DNA from: Phoronis australis | Taxonomy: Eukaryota; Phoronida; Phoronidae | Length of the DNA stretch: 56,797 bases | NCBI GenBank assembly: GCA_002633005.1 | Contig: NMRA01000842.1 | Coordinates: 57,072 to 113,868, forward strand | Reading direction: 5' to 3' | In this document: piece by piece, positions 1 to 10,809 of the stretch | How the letters are laid out: the number at the start of each line of letters is the position of its first letter | How positions within the stretch are numbered: the first letter of the stretch is position 1 | The notes under the pieces: generated by a model | What the model was told of the DNA's origin: nothing | Seen by the model: only the letters and a program-made list of their open reading frames with translations | Databases searched by the model: none | Program-made: the position numbers and the translations under genes

Positions 1-660
1 ACCTGTGTTGATATGCAAATCAGTTGTAGACACAATGAAAGACTCAACTGAATGGAACACTGCCCACATCAGTCAACTTTACATGCAGATGTAGTGGGCC
101 GATGCCTAAAAACAAGCAAAGAAAGGACTGGCAGTGTTCTATCTGTTACAAAGTCAAGTCAATAGTTATCATACCGTAGAAAAGAAACCAAAAACATTCC
201 CTTCAGCACAAAGCAGTGTAAGCATATCATAAGAGCAATAAACCAAACCATATTTTGCAGTCTTTTAATTAATGAAATTTTGGAAACACTATCTACACTC
301 ACACGCAGTCACTGGACTTGTTTAACCTGACGACTCTCGCAAATACGCAGGAATGTCCTGAAAATTATCCACAGAATACGAAACAGATGTTACTGAAGGA
401 CACGCCTTTGCAGCTTTCAAAATCGGGATGAGCGGCTTTCTCCTAGATGTAATGAAATTTAGTGACAACTGTATGTGGTAAGAATTGGATAGTTACATTA
501 TCCTTTTAAAGATTCTACGTCATTATCACATTTTGGATTATTTACATGTTATAATAAACAGTGAAGAAATCCCTTTATACATTTGCTTTCAGTAGGGATT
601 TCCATGGTGGATGGTGAGCTGCTATAAACAACAGCAATATGGCTTGTACAGGGCCTCGGG
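1..660. other. Non-coding flank, nothing recognised
   Basis: AT-rich sequence with no ORF of note, no tandem array and no recognised repeat. Probably intergenic or intronic. Confidence 0.5.
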
Positions 661-699
661 CTAAATGTGGAGTCGCTACTATGGCAATGACACAGATTA

Positions 700-945
700 C
701 AGGCTAGCGTGGCAAAAGCGACACATTCGACATGCTAGCGTGTAAAAAGCGCCACGTTCGACACGTTAGCGTGTCAAAAGTGCCACCTTTGCTCTAATTT
801 ACACGTCTGACACGCTGAGCTTGTCGAACGTGGAGTATTGGAACAAAAATGACACGTTTTTGCCACGTTTTGGTACGCCACATTCGACACGCTATCGCCA
901 CGTTTTACACGTTTATTGCCACGTTTGACACACTTTTAGGGCGTT
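700..945. repeat. Degenerate direct and inverted repeat cluster
   Basis: About 250 bp built from variants of a unit of roughly 30 bp containing GACACGCTAGCGTGTC and CCACGTTCGACACG. The left half repeats the unit about three times (from 705, 735 and 760). The right half carries related units in the opposite sense, for example ATTCGACACGCTATCGCC near 881-900. GC content is clearly higher than in the flanks. The layout resembles a small foldback element, but no clean target duplication was found. Confidence 0.5.
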
Positions 946-1379
946 CCAATAATCCAACGTTTTTAGTGCGTGTCAAACAAGTCAAATTCTCATCCGCGGT
1001 ATTCCAGTTCCATATCCAGATCGAGGTGACAATGAAACGCAAATACGCATACAAGAAAAATGAGTGGACCTTTCAAAGCTACCAGATTTTTGCCGATAAA
1101 ATATGACATCGGTATTTTTACAATTCGCTCCAAACTTCTGATTAATAGATGGTTCTCAACAGATAAGAATAAGTTTGTTAACAATCCTGAAAATATTGGA
1201 TAGGGCAATTTGCAAACTTCTGACTTAACCCAGTCGACATATTAATTTTCTAGAAATATTGGATTCAGCAGGCTGTGCTTTCGTGACCAAGGCAGTAGAA
1301 ACCCATGTGAATGGGTTTGTTTACTATACCTAATTATATGTACAAGGTCAGGAGGGCATTTTACCTGTTCAGAGGTTCA

Positions 1380-1832
1380 GTGACTTTACCAGACTAAAGG
1401 GTTGTGAGCATGTGATAACATCTAATTCCTTTGTTAACTTAACCAAATGCAGTCTTTTGTCTGGTATGACAACAGGCAGGCCAATTATCTATCAGGCTTA
1501 TTGCAAACTACATTACTTGTGAACACAGCCAAACCCAGAGTGTTCCAAAAGAATAGACTGTCAGGACTTCGATTGCAGTTGGGCGATTTTGGCGATTCTA
1601 AAACTAAACATGACCAGCATTTGACGAGGAATTCAGAAATGCTATTAGTTTATGATCAAATATGTTATAAAATAACTTTTTTGAACAGCACAGCAAAGTC
1701 AGGCTATAGCTAGGATCTTATTGAAGATTAGAGCAATAATCAAACAAAAGAATCCAGCTGGCTCTCCAACCATAAATGCCAGAATGGAGTTAATCAGTTG
1801 TGTAAGATATTGGCTACTGGGGTAAACTTCCA
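1380..1832. repeat. Dispersed repeat, copy A
   Basis: Shares ordered blocks with 4438-5080 and 2280-2570. The blocks are a TTTACCAGAC start, GACAACAGGCAGGCCAATTA, TTGGGCGATTTTGGCGATTC and ATTGGCTACTGGGGTAAAC. Small ORFs across it are open only by chance and differ between copies. Probably a non-autonomous mobile element of unknown class. Confidence 0.6.
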
Positions 1833-1915
1833 TATGAGGCCTTATATCTTTATTAAAATAGCATACACTGCTAAAACAACTTATTGGATCAAATACAAGA
1901 ATTATGTATCTGTGT

Positions 1916-2194
1916 CATGGATGTAAGAGTAATGACATGTACGGTGTGTCATGGATGTAAGAGTAATGACATGTACGGTGGCTGATGTAAGAGTAATGAC
2001 ATGTACGGTGGCTGATGTAAGAGTAATGACATGTACGGTGGCTGATGTAAGAGTAATGACATGTATGGTGGCTGATGTAAGAGTAATGACATGTACGGTG
2101 GCTGATGTAAGAGTAATGACATGTACGGTGGCTGATGTAAGAGTAATGACATGTACGGTGGCTGATGTAAGAGTAATGACATGTACGGTGGCTG
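1916..2194. repeat. Minisatellite, 30-bp unit, about 9 copies
   Basis: Unit GATGTAAGAGTAATGACATG plus ACGGTGGCT, almost perfect. The first copies are a few bases longer and carry GTGTCATG instead of GTGGCT. Because 30 is a multiple of 3, ORFs stay open on both strands, but the periodic peptides are artefacts. It lies between dispersed-repeat copies A and B. Confidence 0.95.
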
Positions 2195-2279
2195 CATCCT
2201 GTTACCGACAGGGTACGAACGCTGGGAAACCCAACTGCATTGGTAATATACGTTGGAACTGAATAGATTGTCTTAACTT

Positions 2280-2570
2280 CTGTTGTAGTTGGGCAATTTT
2301 GGTGATTCAAAAACTTAACATCATCAGCATTTTACGAGGAATTCAGAAATGCTATTGGTTGAAGTTCAAATATGTTAACTTTTATTTTTAACAGCACATC
2401 CCAGCTAGATAGGATCTGATCGGAGATCAGAGCAATTATGAAACAAAAGAGAGAGCTGGCCCTCCAACCCTAAATGCCAAAATGGAGTTATTGGCTACAG
2501 GGGTCATCTCAGTTCCCAACTTGTTGTTGGGAGCAACGGGGAAAATGCCATAATGTAGAGCATCAAACCG
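2280..2570. repeat. Dispersed repeat, copy B (partial)
   Basis: Contains the same blocks as copies A and C in the same order: GTTGGGCAATTTTGGTGATT, a GATAGGATCTGATCGGAG-like segment, and CCCAACTTGTTGTTGGGA followed by GCAACGGGGAAAATGCC. The 5' third found in A and C is missing. Confidence 0.6.
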
Positions 2571-2599
2571 TGGACTCGTATTTAGTGCAGTTTCTGCAA

Positions 2600-4430
2600 G
2601 AATGACCAGTTGTTTTACACATGGACATACCAATTTAATAGTATCGAATTCAGACAAACATTACGAGGGTATTGACTATCAGGATGCTGTGCAAGACATG
2701 AGACTGAGAGAAAACAGAAACTCATCTGACGAGAGCATATATGATAAAAATGCCACTTGCTTTAACAATGCAAGAAACTTTCTTATTTATTTCATCACAT
2801 TTTCTGGAAATCTCAATGTAAAAATGACACACCTTGATGGCTATGGGACTTGTCCAGTCCTGTCTCATAAAAATAGTGTCCTGACTGTGTGACAGAATAG
2901 CAGAGCTGAAACTGAGTTAAATGTATTTTCATTAGTCAAACAAAAGAGGGTTATGAATAGACAGCCTTGGCTTAGTGGTGGGTTGTTAATGCTTCACAGC
3001 ATTCAGTTAGGGATGGTTTCATCATGAGTTTGGAAGGAACCAAATAAGTAATCAATCCCCAATAGAAGGAGCAAGGCAGCTGCGAAACATTAGGAAGTTA
3101 GTTTTATAGTAAATCCCGTAAATATGGAGTAAACACTTACTTAAAGTGTCTCTTCAAAATGGCTGCTGGGAACCAGTTTTCATTCAGTAAAGGAAAATTA
3201 AGTTATTCAGTGTAAACTCAGGTTTCAGGTAGCCATTTTGAAAAGGGAATCCTTTCCTTCACTTCAACCCTTAATCCAGCAGTCCTTAGTTATTATTACT
3301 TGAATCAACTGTTGAGAACTGCTATTGTGCAAAATAAGTGGCTATTGATGCACAGACCTCAGGATAGGGTACACATAAGTCAGCTTTATAGCCTGCCACT
3401 TTAACTTGAAACCAGAGTTACCAATAAAGGATATCAAAAATACTCACAGTTAGCTTAAATTACCCAATTAAAAACAAACTGGAAATTAACCTCTGCCAAA
3501 GAAACATTAGTGATTACAAGGAAGGACTTCTTTAACATCAAACTCATATTTTAACGATAACATGGATCAAATTTCAGCCAGATAGCAGTGAGTCCATGCT
3601 GTTAAATATTTGTCAACACCAACACACACTATAACGTGAGTTTCAAACAGATGAAATAAGATTTTACCATGTTTAGGCCATTTTCCTCATATGACAGACA
3701 TTATGCATGGAGACATTAGGCTTCAGTCTTTTTTTTTTTTAAATTACTATTAGACTTCGCTAACTTTAAATTGTTATGAAAGTAAGAAAGATGCTGTTTA
3801 AGAATAAATAAAAATTTGCAACCTAGCAAATTTACTTAGTAGAAGAGTACGTGTACAGTAAATGTCTTGATTAGTTTCGCAATCAACTGTTGGCAAACAT
3901 CATCATATATCAACCGATTCCCAAGTCTGCAGTTGTTCTAATTTTCAGCAGAGTGGTCACCTACTCACTTCGTGTGCTAATTTCAGCTTGAGTGAGCACA
4001 TTCGAAAGAGAATGGTAGGGTGAAACCTCACCATTTAAGTACACAATTTGGTAAACATTTGAATTTTTTTCTCATTTTTCATAAATGGTGCATTTGTACC
4101 AAAATGATACTTTGCAATTTTAGTTCTGTACAATAGCTTCCAACACAAAATATTTTGAAAAACTGTGGGCATTTATAGCAGTGTTAGAAGCCCCTCAAAA
4201 ATCAAGTTGCAGCTATTTTTGCAATTATTTCTCTCTGAAATTGACGATAGTTTACCGGATCTATTTTGCTGCCTTAGTAAAGAAGAAAAATTTTCAACAT
4301 TTGAAACCCATTCAAGGTGTTCTTTCAGAAGAAGATTTCTGAGTAGTGAGTAATCTAGGCAATAGTTCTGAAATAGCAACAGCAAAATACAACCTCTACC
4401 AGCATGAAATATAATTAACATGACAGCGTT
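2600..4430. other. Non-coding interval, no gene seen
   Basis: AT-rich, with a poly-T tract near 3730. Short ORFs at 2602-2892 and 4165-4505 show no recognisable protein similarity or codon pattern. No RNA gene was recognised. Confidence 0.5.
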
Positions 4431-4437
4431 TTCCCAT

Positions 4438-5080
4438 TCTAGGACTTTACCAGACGAAGGGGGTTGTGAGCGTGTGATAACATCTAGCTTCTTTTTAACC
4501 GCCAAGCACAGCCTTTTGTCTGCTATGACAACAGGCAGGCCAATTATCTACCAGGCTTATTACAGACCATGTGTGAACACCTTCAAACCCAGAGTGGTAC
4601 ATTCCGAAAGAATAGATTATCATAACTTTGGTTGCAGTTGGGCGATTTTGGCGATTCAAAAACTAAACATGATCATCATTTGATGAGGATTTCAGATATG
4701 CTATTGGTTTATGGTCAAATATGTTATAACTTAACTTTTATTATGGGCGGTGAGACACTGAAAAAAGTGGGGGCTATAGCCCCCCCCAGCCCCCTGTGGT
4801 GCACCATCCATAAACCATGGGCACCGGAACACTGAAAAAAGGGGGGGCTATTGCCCCCCAGCTCCCTATGGTGTGTCGCCCATGTTTATTGTTAACAGCA
4901 AAGCCCAGTTATGCTAGATACCATCTTATGAAGATTAGAGCAATTGTCCAACAAAAGAGAGCTATGTCAGAATAGAGTTCATCAGTCGTGTAAGATATTG
5001 GCTACTGGGGTAAACTTCCCAACTTGTTGTTGGGCTATAGAGTCGAACAAGTTGGGAGCAACGGGAAAAACGCCATAGTT
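4438..5080. repeat. Dispersed repeat, copy C, with inserted GC-rich duplication
   Basis: The longest copy of the repeat also seen at 1380 and 2280. Relative to copy A it carries an extra segment at 4745-4880 in which ACACTGAAAAAAG followed by GGGGGCTATAGCCCCC (or GGGGGGCTATTGCCCCCC) and CCTATGGTG occurs twice. It also has a second copy of the AACAAGTTGGGAGCAACGGG block near 5048. Confidence 0.6.
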
Positions 5081-5211
5081 AATATAGACATACAAAGCTG
5101 AAGTAGAAGGGGCTAACTCAACAGTTGTCGCTAGTAAATAGGATGTTCTGGGTTGTGTGTTACATCACAGATGTCACCATATTGATCAAGTATAATTATA
5201 CAGAGCAAGTT

Positions 5212-5300
5212 GTGGGTGAGCGCGATTCCGTGGGTGAGTGCGATTCCGTGGGTGAGCGCGATTCCGTGGGTGAGCGCGATTCCGTGGGTGAGCGCGATTC
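5212..5300. repeat. Minisatellite, 18-bp unit, about 5 copies
   Basis: Tandem GTGGGTGAGCGCGATTCC, with one T-for-C change in the second copy. The 18-bp period keeps frames open; no gene is implied. Confidence 0.93.
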
Positions 5301-5420
5301 TCTTGACAGTTGGAGACAGATTATGAACACAGGCTGTCACACAACAACTGGGGATATGTCTGATTTATACAAAGGACTTGATTGTTTTCAATGTGGTTAC
5401 GTTGCATTGTAAGGCAGGTT

Positions 5421-5570
5421 GTCACATGGTAAACAACCAGTCAAGCCATTGTCACATGGTAAACAACCAGTCAAGCCATTGTCACATGGTAAACAACCAG
5501 TCAAGCCATTGTCACATGGTAAACAACCAGTCAAGCCATTGTCACATGGTAAACAACCAGTCAAGCCATG
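5421..5570. repeat. Minisatellite, 30-bp unit, 5 perfect copies
   Basis: Five identical head-to-tail copies starting GTCACATGGTAAACAACC and ending GCCATT. With no spacers between units, this is not a CRISPR array. Complete identity suggests recent expansion or homogenisation. Confidence 0.97.
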
Positions 5571-5638
5571 TATAACTTGCTGCCACCTTAACATTTTTGG
5601 TGAGTAACACATCATGAAAATAGTGCTTGACCAAATTT

Positions 5639-5719
5639 AAGGCAAAGTTCCATTGTAACATGCTATTGGACGAGAGTTGAAGGCAAAGTTCCATTGTAAC
5701 ATGCTATTGGACGAGAGTA
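5639..5719. repeat. Tandem duplication, 41 bp x 2
   Basis: Two nearly identical copies of a unit starting AAGGCAAAGTTCCATTG and ending GACGAGAGT. Confidence 0.9.
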
Positions 5720-7919
5720 CGATAAAGCAACCATAGTACAAAACAAAAGATTGAAAGTGAGGATGTGCTTTAAAATGTATCACATTAACAGTTACAAACA
5801 AATTTGGTTGGTTAATAACTATTTTTTATATGAATTCATATTATCCATTTCTGATCTAATAGAAATGGGTGATGGACAGTATGATTACTCAAATACACAC
5901 TTCATATCAACCATTCCTATGAATGCATATTGAATGATATAATGCGATAGTAATGACCATCAGCAGCAAATATAATGCTTTTCCCAAATATTAAGAAATT
6001 ATATCACATTCATTGTAGTTAACTAAAGAAAACATCAGTCAACGAGAGAGAAATAAGTAAATTTTTTGTTTTTGAGATAAGCTTTTCAATTACAGACTAT
6101 TTATAGCAGACCAGAAAGTTTTTGTCACCTTACATTCCCAGTAAAGATTCCGTGGCTCTTTTTTACAAAATGTGCAAAGATTTGACTCTAGGATACCAAT
6201 GTGACTCTAGGATACCAATTTTGACCAGAAAGTCATAGTCTGTGGCAACAATTCAATGAAGACAACTTTTTCTTGAATTATCAGTAAAATTATGAGAGCA
6301 AGCATAAAGTCTTCCCGCCACCATTGGGAGGAAAAATTTGATTCCCAGTAAAACTCACATGTTGGATTTTTGCAAAAACCTTCAATTAATTCAGAGTATA
6401 TGACGTTTATTTGTCGTATTTTCTAATATTTTCAGAAATTTGGAAGACTTACAGAAAACTGCATTTCTGGAATTTGTCAAATTGAAAAATTGCATGCATA
6501 AAATCTTAAGGGGTGAAGAGGAAGCATAACCGATACAAAGTAAGACGCAAAACATAAAGTCCCCCCTAGACGAATTTATACCAGCACTTTTGAAGACCGT
6601 TGCCTAGTTAACGAGTATATTATACCAGATTGGCTGATGATGAAAATCTTCATCCTTGTCAGTGTCCCGAATTTGGGTGAAATATCCAAAAAACCAAGAA
6701 GAAAATAAATATTCAGTAAACACATATGGTAAAAAGCAACTCCAAAATGTAAACCGTTGTGAAATAAGTATTGTTACAACAGCTCGAGTCTTTCCAAAAA
6801 CGTGATTGGCTGAATTAGTCTGTGGAATACTGATAAGAGATTCGATAAAATACTAGATGTGGAGCATTTTACAACCTTCCTGTAAACATGTTTGTGCCAT
6901 TTCAGTTACCTTTTTTCTTGATAAAAATAGTTTAAAGCGTTACACTGATTGCCTGGATAGCAAATGAACGAGATTAGGTAACAATAGATTTAATTACAGT
7001 AACTATGCCAAGAATTGTAATTGTTAAGGCTCTTCTCGAACAGATCAATAACTCTTGACATTCGGTTTCATAAAGTTTTTGTTAAAGTTTAGTTTGATGT
7101 TTTCAAATAGATTGTCCCTAAAAATAAGTCGCAAAAAGGTTAAGTTTGACATCAGCCAAGAAAGGGTGACATTAAAAATATTAACAGCTGACATAATTTA
7201 TGTTCATTCGTATCAGCCATAATGGTAGTGTAGATCAGCAATTTTATGCAAAATATTCTCACAGCATGCCACATCTGGTAACGCTGAACTAAAAACTCTC
7301 CATGTACACCTCCAATCATACATCAGGGTTTGGTAATTTTTAACTTATTTTTCATAAAATCAATTGCTAAACCTGTCATTTCCCAATATCGAAAGGCTGA
7401 CTACAGTAGCTTCAAGTAATAGAAAATTTACTATATGTTGCTTGACGACACTTACACTGCCCAAACCAAGCTAATTATGAATTAGAATTTTCTACATCTT
7501 TACTTTAATGTAGACAAAATTTCACTGTTCTGCCATTTTTTATGATAAGAACTCCTGTACCCATCCCCAAAGTATATTTGATTTCACCTTTTAAATTAAA
7601 ATATAAGTCAAAAACTATCCCACAATGCATTTGAAAAGCAACTGCATGCCCACATTCTAAGCAGAATAAGACATTTCCATTGTCGAGATGGCTGACGGAA
7701 CAACTTTACAGGAGTTCTAATCTTGAAGACTTCAAGCATTTTTAAATGCAAATTAAGACTGCAATTATGTATAATTATGTATAATTATGTATAATTATTT
7801 TGATGATTTCAGCTATTTCTGGAACTAGCGGCTAGTCTGGAAGCAAAAAGTATGAGAGGTCAAAATACAGAATTGTTATACCCTTTCCTCTTGTACATTC
7901 TCACATTCTTTGATTTTAG
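5720..7919. other. Upstream non-coding region of the GPCR gene
   Basis: AT-rich. Contains a small direct repeat at 6183-6222 (GACTCTAGGATACCAAT twice) and TATAATTATG repeats near 7768-7797. The only gene-related signal is the pyrimidine-rich run ending in TTTTAG at 7919, just before the GPCR exon, which looks like a splice acceptor. Upstream 5' UTR exons are therefore likely but not identifiable. Confidence 0.45.
7911..7919 (+). promoter_or_regulatory. Splice acceptor before the GPCR coding exon
   Basis: A pyrimidine-rich tract (TACCCTTTCCTCTTG...TGATTTTAG) ends 17 bases before the ATG, which fits a 5' UTR intron ahead of a single coding exon. Confidence 0.5.
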
Positions 7920-7936
7920 GCTAAGAGCGCGAGACA

Positions 7937-9079
7937 ATGGCAACAGAATCAGACTATCCACTGTACTTGGACATTTCAGTAGAGGATGGCACCTACATGA
8001 TGCGTAATTTGTCGATATTCGACTTGAAAAAGTCCCGGCCTATCGAACCAGGTGAAGCAATCGCTATTGCCATGAGCACTTTGGCGCTCATCTTCAATAT
8101 TCTTGCACTCCTGTCAATCACTCATGTCAAAGGTCACCTGTCAACCAATCTTCGCTTGATCACCAGCTTGACTCTGTCTGACATGCTGGTGGGTACCGCC
8201 TACATGATCAAGGTAACCAAAAGAGCTGTGAGCCCGGTGTTCCACTCCATTTTTACACAGTGCCTTGAACATGTGACCCATGCCCTCATCACATCAGCAC
8301 ACATCATTGTTCTGTTAAATCTTCTTGGATTGGCCGTCGATCATTTCTGTGCGATCGTGAAACCACTCGGTTACCCAGTGCTCATGAGTCACCGCAGGGT
8401 CAACATGATGATCATGTCATTTTGGAGTGGAGCATTTCTCATTGGATTCTCCCGCTTTATCATGCCGGTGACAATTTACTACCACTGCAAACAATACGCA
8501 TCTTACCAAAGTTACTGTGAGTACGTGGAGTGTAGTAGATACGACCCAGAGTATGCGATGTACTGTGTCGTACTTATTGCATTCACATCAATGGCTTGCT
8601 TATACACACGCATATTCATCAAAATCCGCACCTACCAAAGAATGCAGGGTAGACATAAGAAACATCACAAGCCCAACACAAAAGGACTTCTGACCACCGT
8701 CTTAATTGTGGCATCGTTCGCGTTGCTATGGATTCCTTATTGCATATTCACTACTTACATACACGTTGGGCTTATTCGCTTCCCCATGGAAGCAATCAAC
8801 TACTTCAAGATAAAGAAAGAAGCCGAGTATTACCTGTACGATCTCGTGCTGCTCAATTCTATGTTTGACCCAGTTATTTATGCAGTGCGCATGCGCGACG
8901 TTCGACAGGGTTTTAGCCGTTTCCAAAAGCGCTTCAGGAAGAATGAGAGGAGGAAGTTGTCACAAACGAGTACACTAGAAAATAGAACTCTAAACACAAA
9001 CAGTGCTGTCACCTTGTCCCTTAAAAACGACTTCAACAATGGTGAGGCAGATGTTAATCAAAACAGCAACGAAGTCTAA
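7937..9079 (+). CDS. Class A (rhodopsin-like) G-protein coupled receptor
   Basis: A 380-residue seven-transmembrane receptor expected in the plasma membrane. The ligand is unknown. TM1 is about residues 41-62, TM2 71-91 (LTLSD), TM3 107-133 with Cys109, TM4 157-175 with Trp163, TM5 206-229, TM6 251-275 (LWIPY at 264-268) and TM7 297-317 (DPVIY at 311-315), followed by a basic helix 8 (RDVRQGF) and a Ser/Asn-rich tail. One N-glycosylation sequon lies at Asn24. The usual DRY is DHF (135-137), CWxP is LWIP and NPxxY is DPxxY. TM5 lacks its usual proline. DPxxY and the proline-less TM5 resemble the melanocortin/cannabinoid/S1P side of class A, but the subfamily is inferred. The ATG at 7937 has a good context and follows an acceptor at 7919, so the coding region is one exon preceded by a 5' UTR intron. 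Confidence 0.9.
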   Translation: MATESDYPLYLDISVEDGTYMMRNLSIFDLKKSRPIEPGEAIAIAMSTLALIFNILALLSITHVKGHLSTNLRLITSLTLSDMLVGTAYMIKVTKRAVSPVFHSIFTQCLEHVTHALITSAHIIVLLNLLGLAVDHFCAIVKPLGYPVLMSHRRVNMMIMSFWSGAFLIGFSRFIMPVTIYYHCKQYASYQSYCEYVECSRYDPEYAMYCVVLIAFTSMACLYTRIFIKIRTYQRMQGRHKKHHKPNTKGLLTTVLIVASFALLWIPYCIFTTYIHVGLIRFPMEAINYFKIKKEAEYYLYDLVLLNSMFDPVIYAVRMRDVRQGFSRFQKRFRKNERRKLSQTSTLENRTLNTNSAVTLSLKNDFNNGEADVNQNSNEV

Positions 9080-9647
9080 GCAGGATAACACTGACAACTA
9101 AAGTCGCTTTTACGCGACAAACACTAGACAAGGAACGAGCAGATCTGTGTCTGTGCTATTTACACAACATTACTTAGTGGAAACTGGGTCAGCACAGAAG
9201 TCAGACACAGCCAGCCAGTCTGTGCACGCTCAGGTTAACAATGGCAAATGCCCAAAATCTTATAGAATTTCAGTGACAAAATGAAGCTAAAAGGCAAGGC
9301 AGTGAATGGCGACTCGTAGATATAGTGCAAAATGATCACCCAATGTGCAAGCCATCGTGTAACAAGGCCAAGTGAGATGAACCATTCCACCTAACTACCA
9401 GTCTGTCTGTATTTAGATACAATTTACTCTACCTCAGAAACATGTGACAAAACTTATTGCCACAGTGGCAGTTTGTTCTGCGTGAGTTCTGCTTACACAC
9501 ACGCTAGTGCCAGATCATCTCGGTTCCTGTAAGTTGTTGCGTGCCAACTTAATGTGTAAATGTTACATAATGGAACTCATGACAGGACCGTGCTTAAGTC
9601 ATGATACTCTAGCAGAAATGAATGCAGCGACTCACAGTCACCTCCTG

Positions 9648-9653
9648 AATAAA
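9648..9653 (+). terminator. Possible polyadenylation signal of the GPCR gene
   Basis: AATAAA about 570 bases after the GPCR stop codon, the first canonical hexamer noticed downstream on the same strand. It would give a 3' UTR of about 0.6 kb. Not proven. Confidence 0.35.
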
Positions 9654-9659
9654 GGTACT

Positions 9660-10610
9660 TGCTGGTGGTAAATGGATGTTTTCTAAACAAAAGTACCCAA
9701 GTTTTGAACCTGTTGCTTGAATGTGCATAATTAGAGGCAGGTTACCTCCACTGACTGAAGCCATACACAATGAAACAGGATTAAACAGAATAAGCTGTAT
9801 GAGTATATATTAACGTGATAGTTTCACTTAGAATATGGTGAATTACAAGAAAGAATGCTTTTAAAAGATTTCATGACTGCTCGAAGTGTTCTTCACAACC
9901 TGTCTTGACTCTTCGCTGCGTCATGTTTGAATATTGCAGCAATGACCTTGAAGTATCGGGAGATTAGTCATTTATAAGCAAAATACTAGGATATTTTGGA
10001 CGAATGGTACCAGCTCAATGCATTGATTACAAAATGCAACACATAAACTCACCACACTTTGGACATGAACAGGTGCATGAATTTTGCAATTTCAGTAGAG
10101 TTTGAATTGTCCGTAGTGGAGAACACTGACCCCATCCAATATTCAGACCATGTTTCAAGCGGTCACCTTAAATAACATCAGCGTTCCACACGGGATTATA
10201 AAAGGTGTAACAATTTGCGATTCAAGCCAGACTTTACTGAAAGTGTTACATCCTTTTTAAGCTTGCGATGCTTTGCAGTTTATATGATGTATGCAATAAT
10301 TTCAAAGTTACAAAAAATACAAAAATGCCAGTGACTCTAGTTTTTGATAAAACACTTCAATGCTATGAATTCCAGTAAAATTTATTTAGCGTGTCCTGTA
10401 ATTGTTTCTTTTAGTTCTGCACATACACTAGTATACACAGCTTTATGTTACGTAGACAGGTTCTCGTTCAAGGCTACACATGAGATAATTAGCACTCCAT
10501 CATTTTTGATTAGCCATGGAAAATATATCAAGTAATTATAGATGAAAAGGTGAACAGAATGTACAAAATTTTGAAGAAAAAGTGACTTAGAAATGTCCAC
10601 ATATTTGAAT
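9660..10610. other. Non-coding interval, no gene seen
   Basis: AT-rich; only short ORFs without recognisable similarity. It was read on the - strand for later HSD17B7 exons (YxxxK motif) and none was found. Confidence 0.45.
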
Positions 10611-10614
10611 CGAG

Positions 10615-10806
10615 GTTTAATTTTCTGACGACAGTGTTTTAATTTTTTAACAACAAAGCGTTTCAATTTTCTGACAATACAATGTTCAATTTTCTGACAA
10701 CACAGTGTTTCAATTTTCAGACACCGTGTTTCAATTTTCTGACAACACAGTGTTTCAATTTTCTAACACAGTGTTTTAATTTTCTGACAACACAGTGTTT
10801 TAATGG
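10615..10806. repeat. Degenerate minisatellite, about 24-bp unit
   Basis: Six to eight imperfect copies of CAATTTTCTGACAACACAGTGTTT with internal deletions and substitutions. Older looking than the perfect arrays elsewhere. Confidence 0.85.
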
Positions 10807-10809
10807 GAA

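Noticed and set aside
1915-2310. Long ORFs on both strands across the 30-bp array
   Set aside because: They are open only because the unit is a multiple of three without stops; the periodic peptides have no start or splice context. The same applies to 5125-5615 and 51479-51715.
5421-5570. CRISPR-like perfect 30-bp repeats
   Set aside because: No spacers between units and the DNA is of animal type; it is a minisatellite.
7392-7425. YSSFK-like peptide near the expected HSD17B7 active site
   Set aside because: It is on the + strand while the gene is on the - strand, and it is followed by stops.
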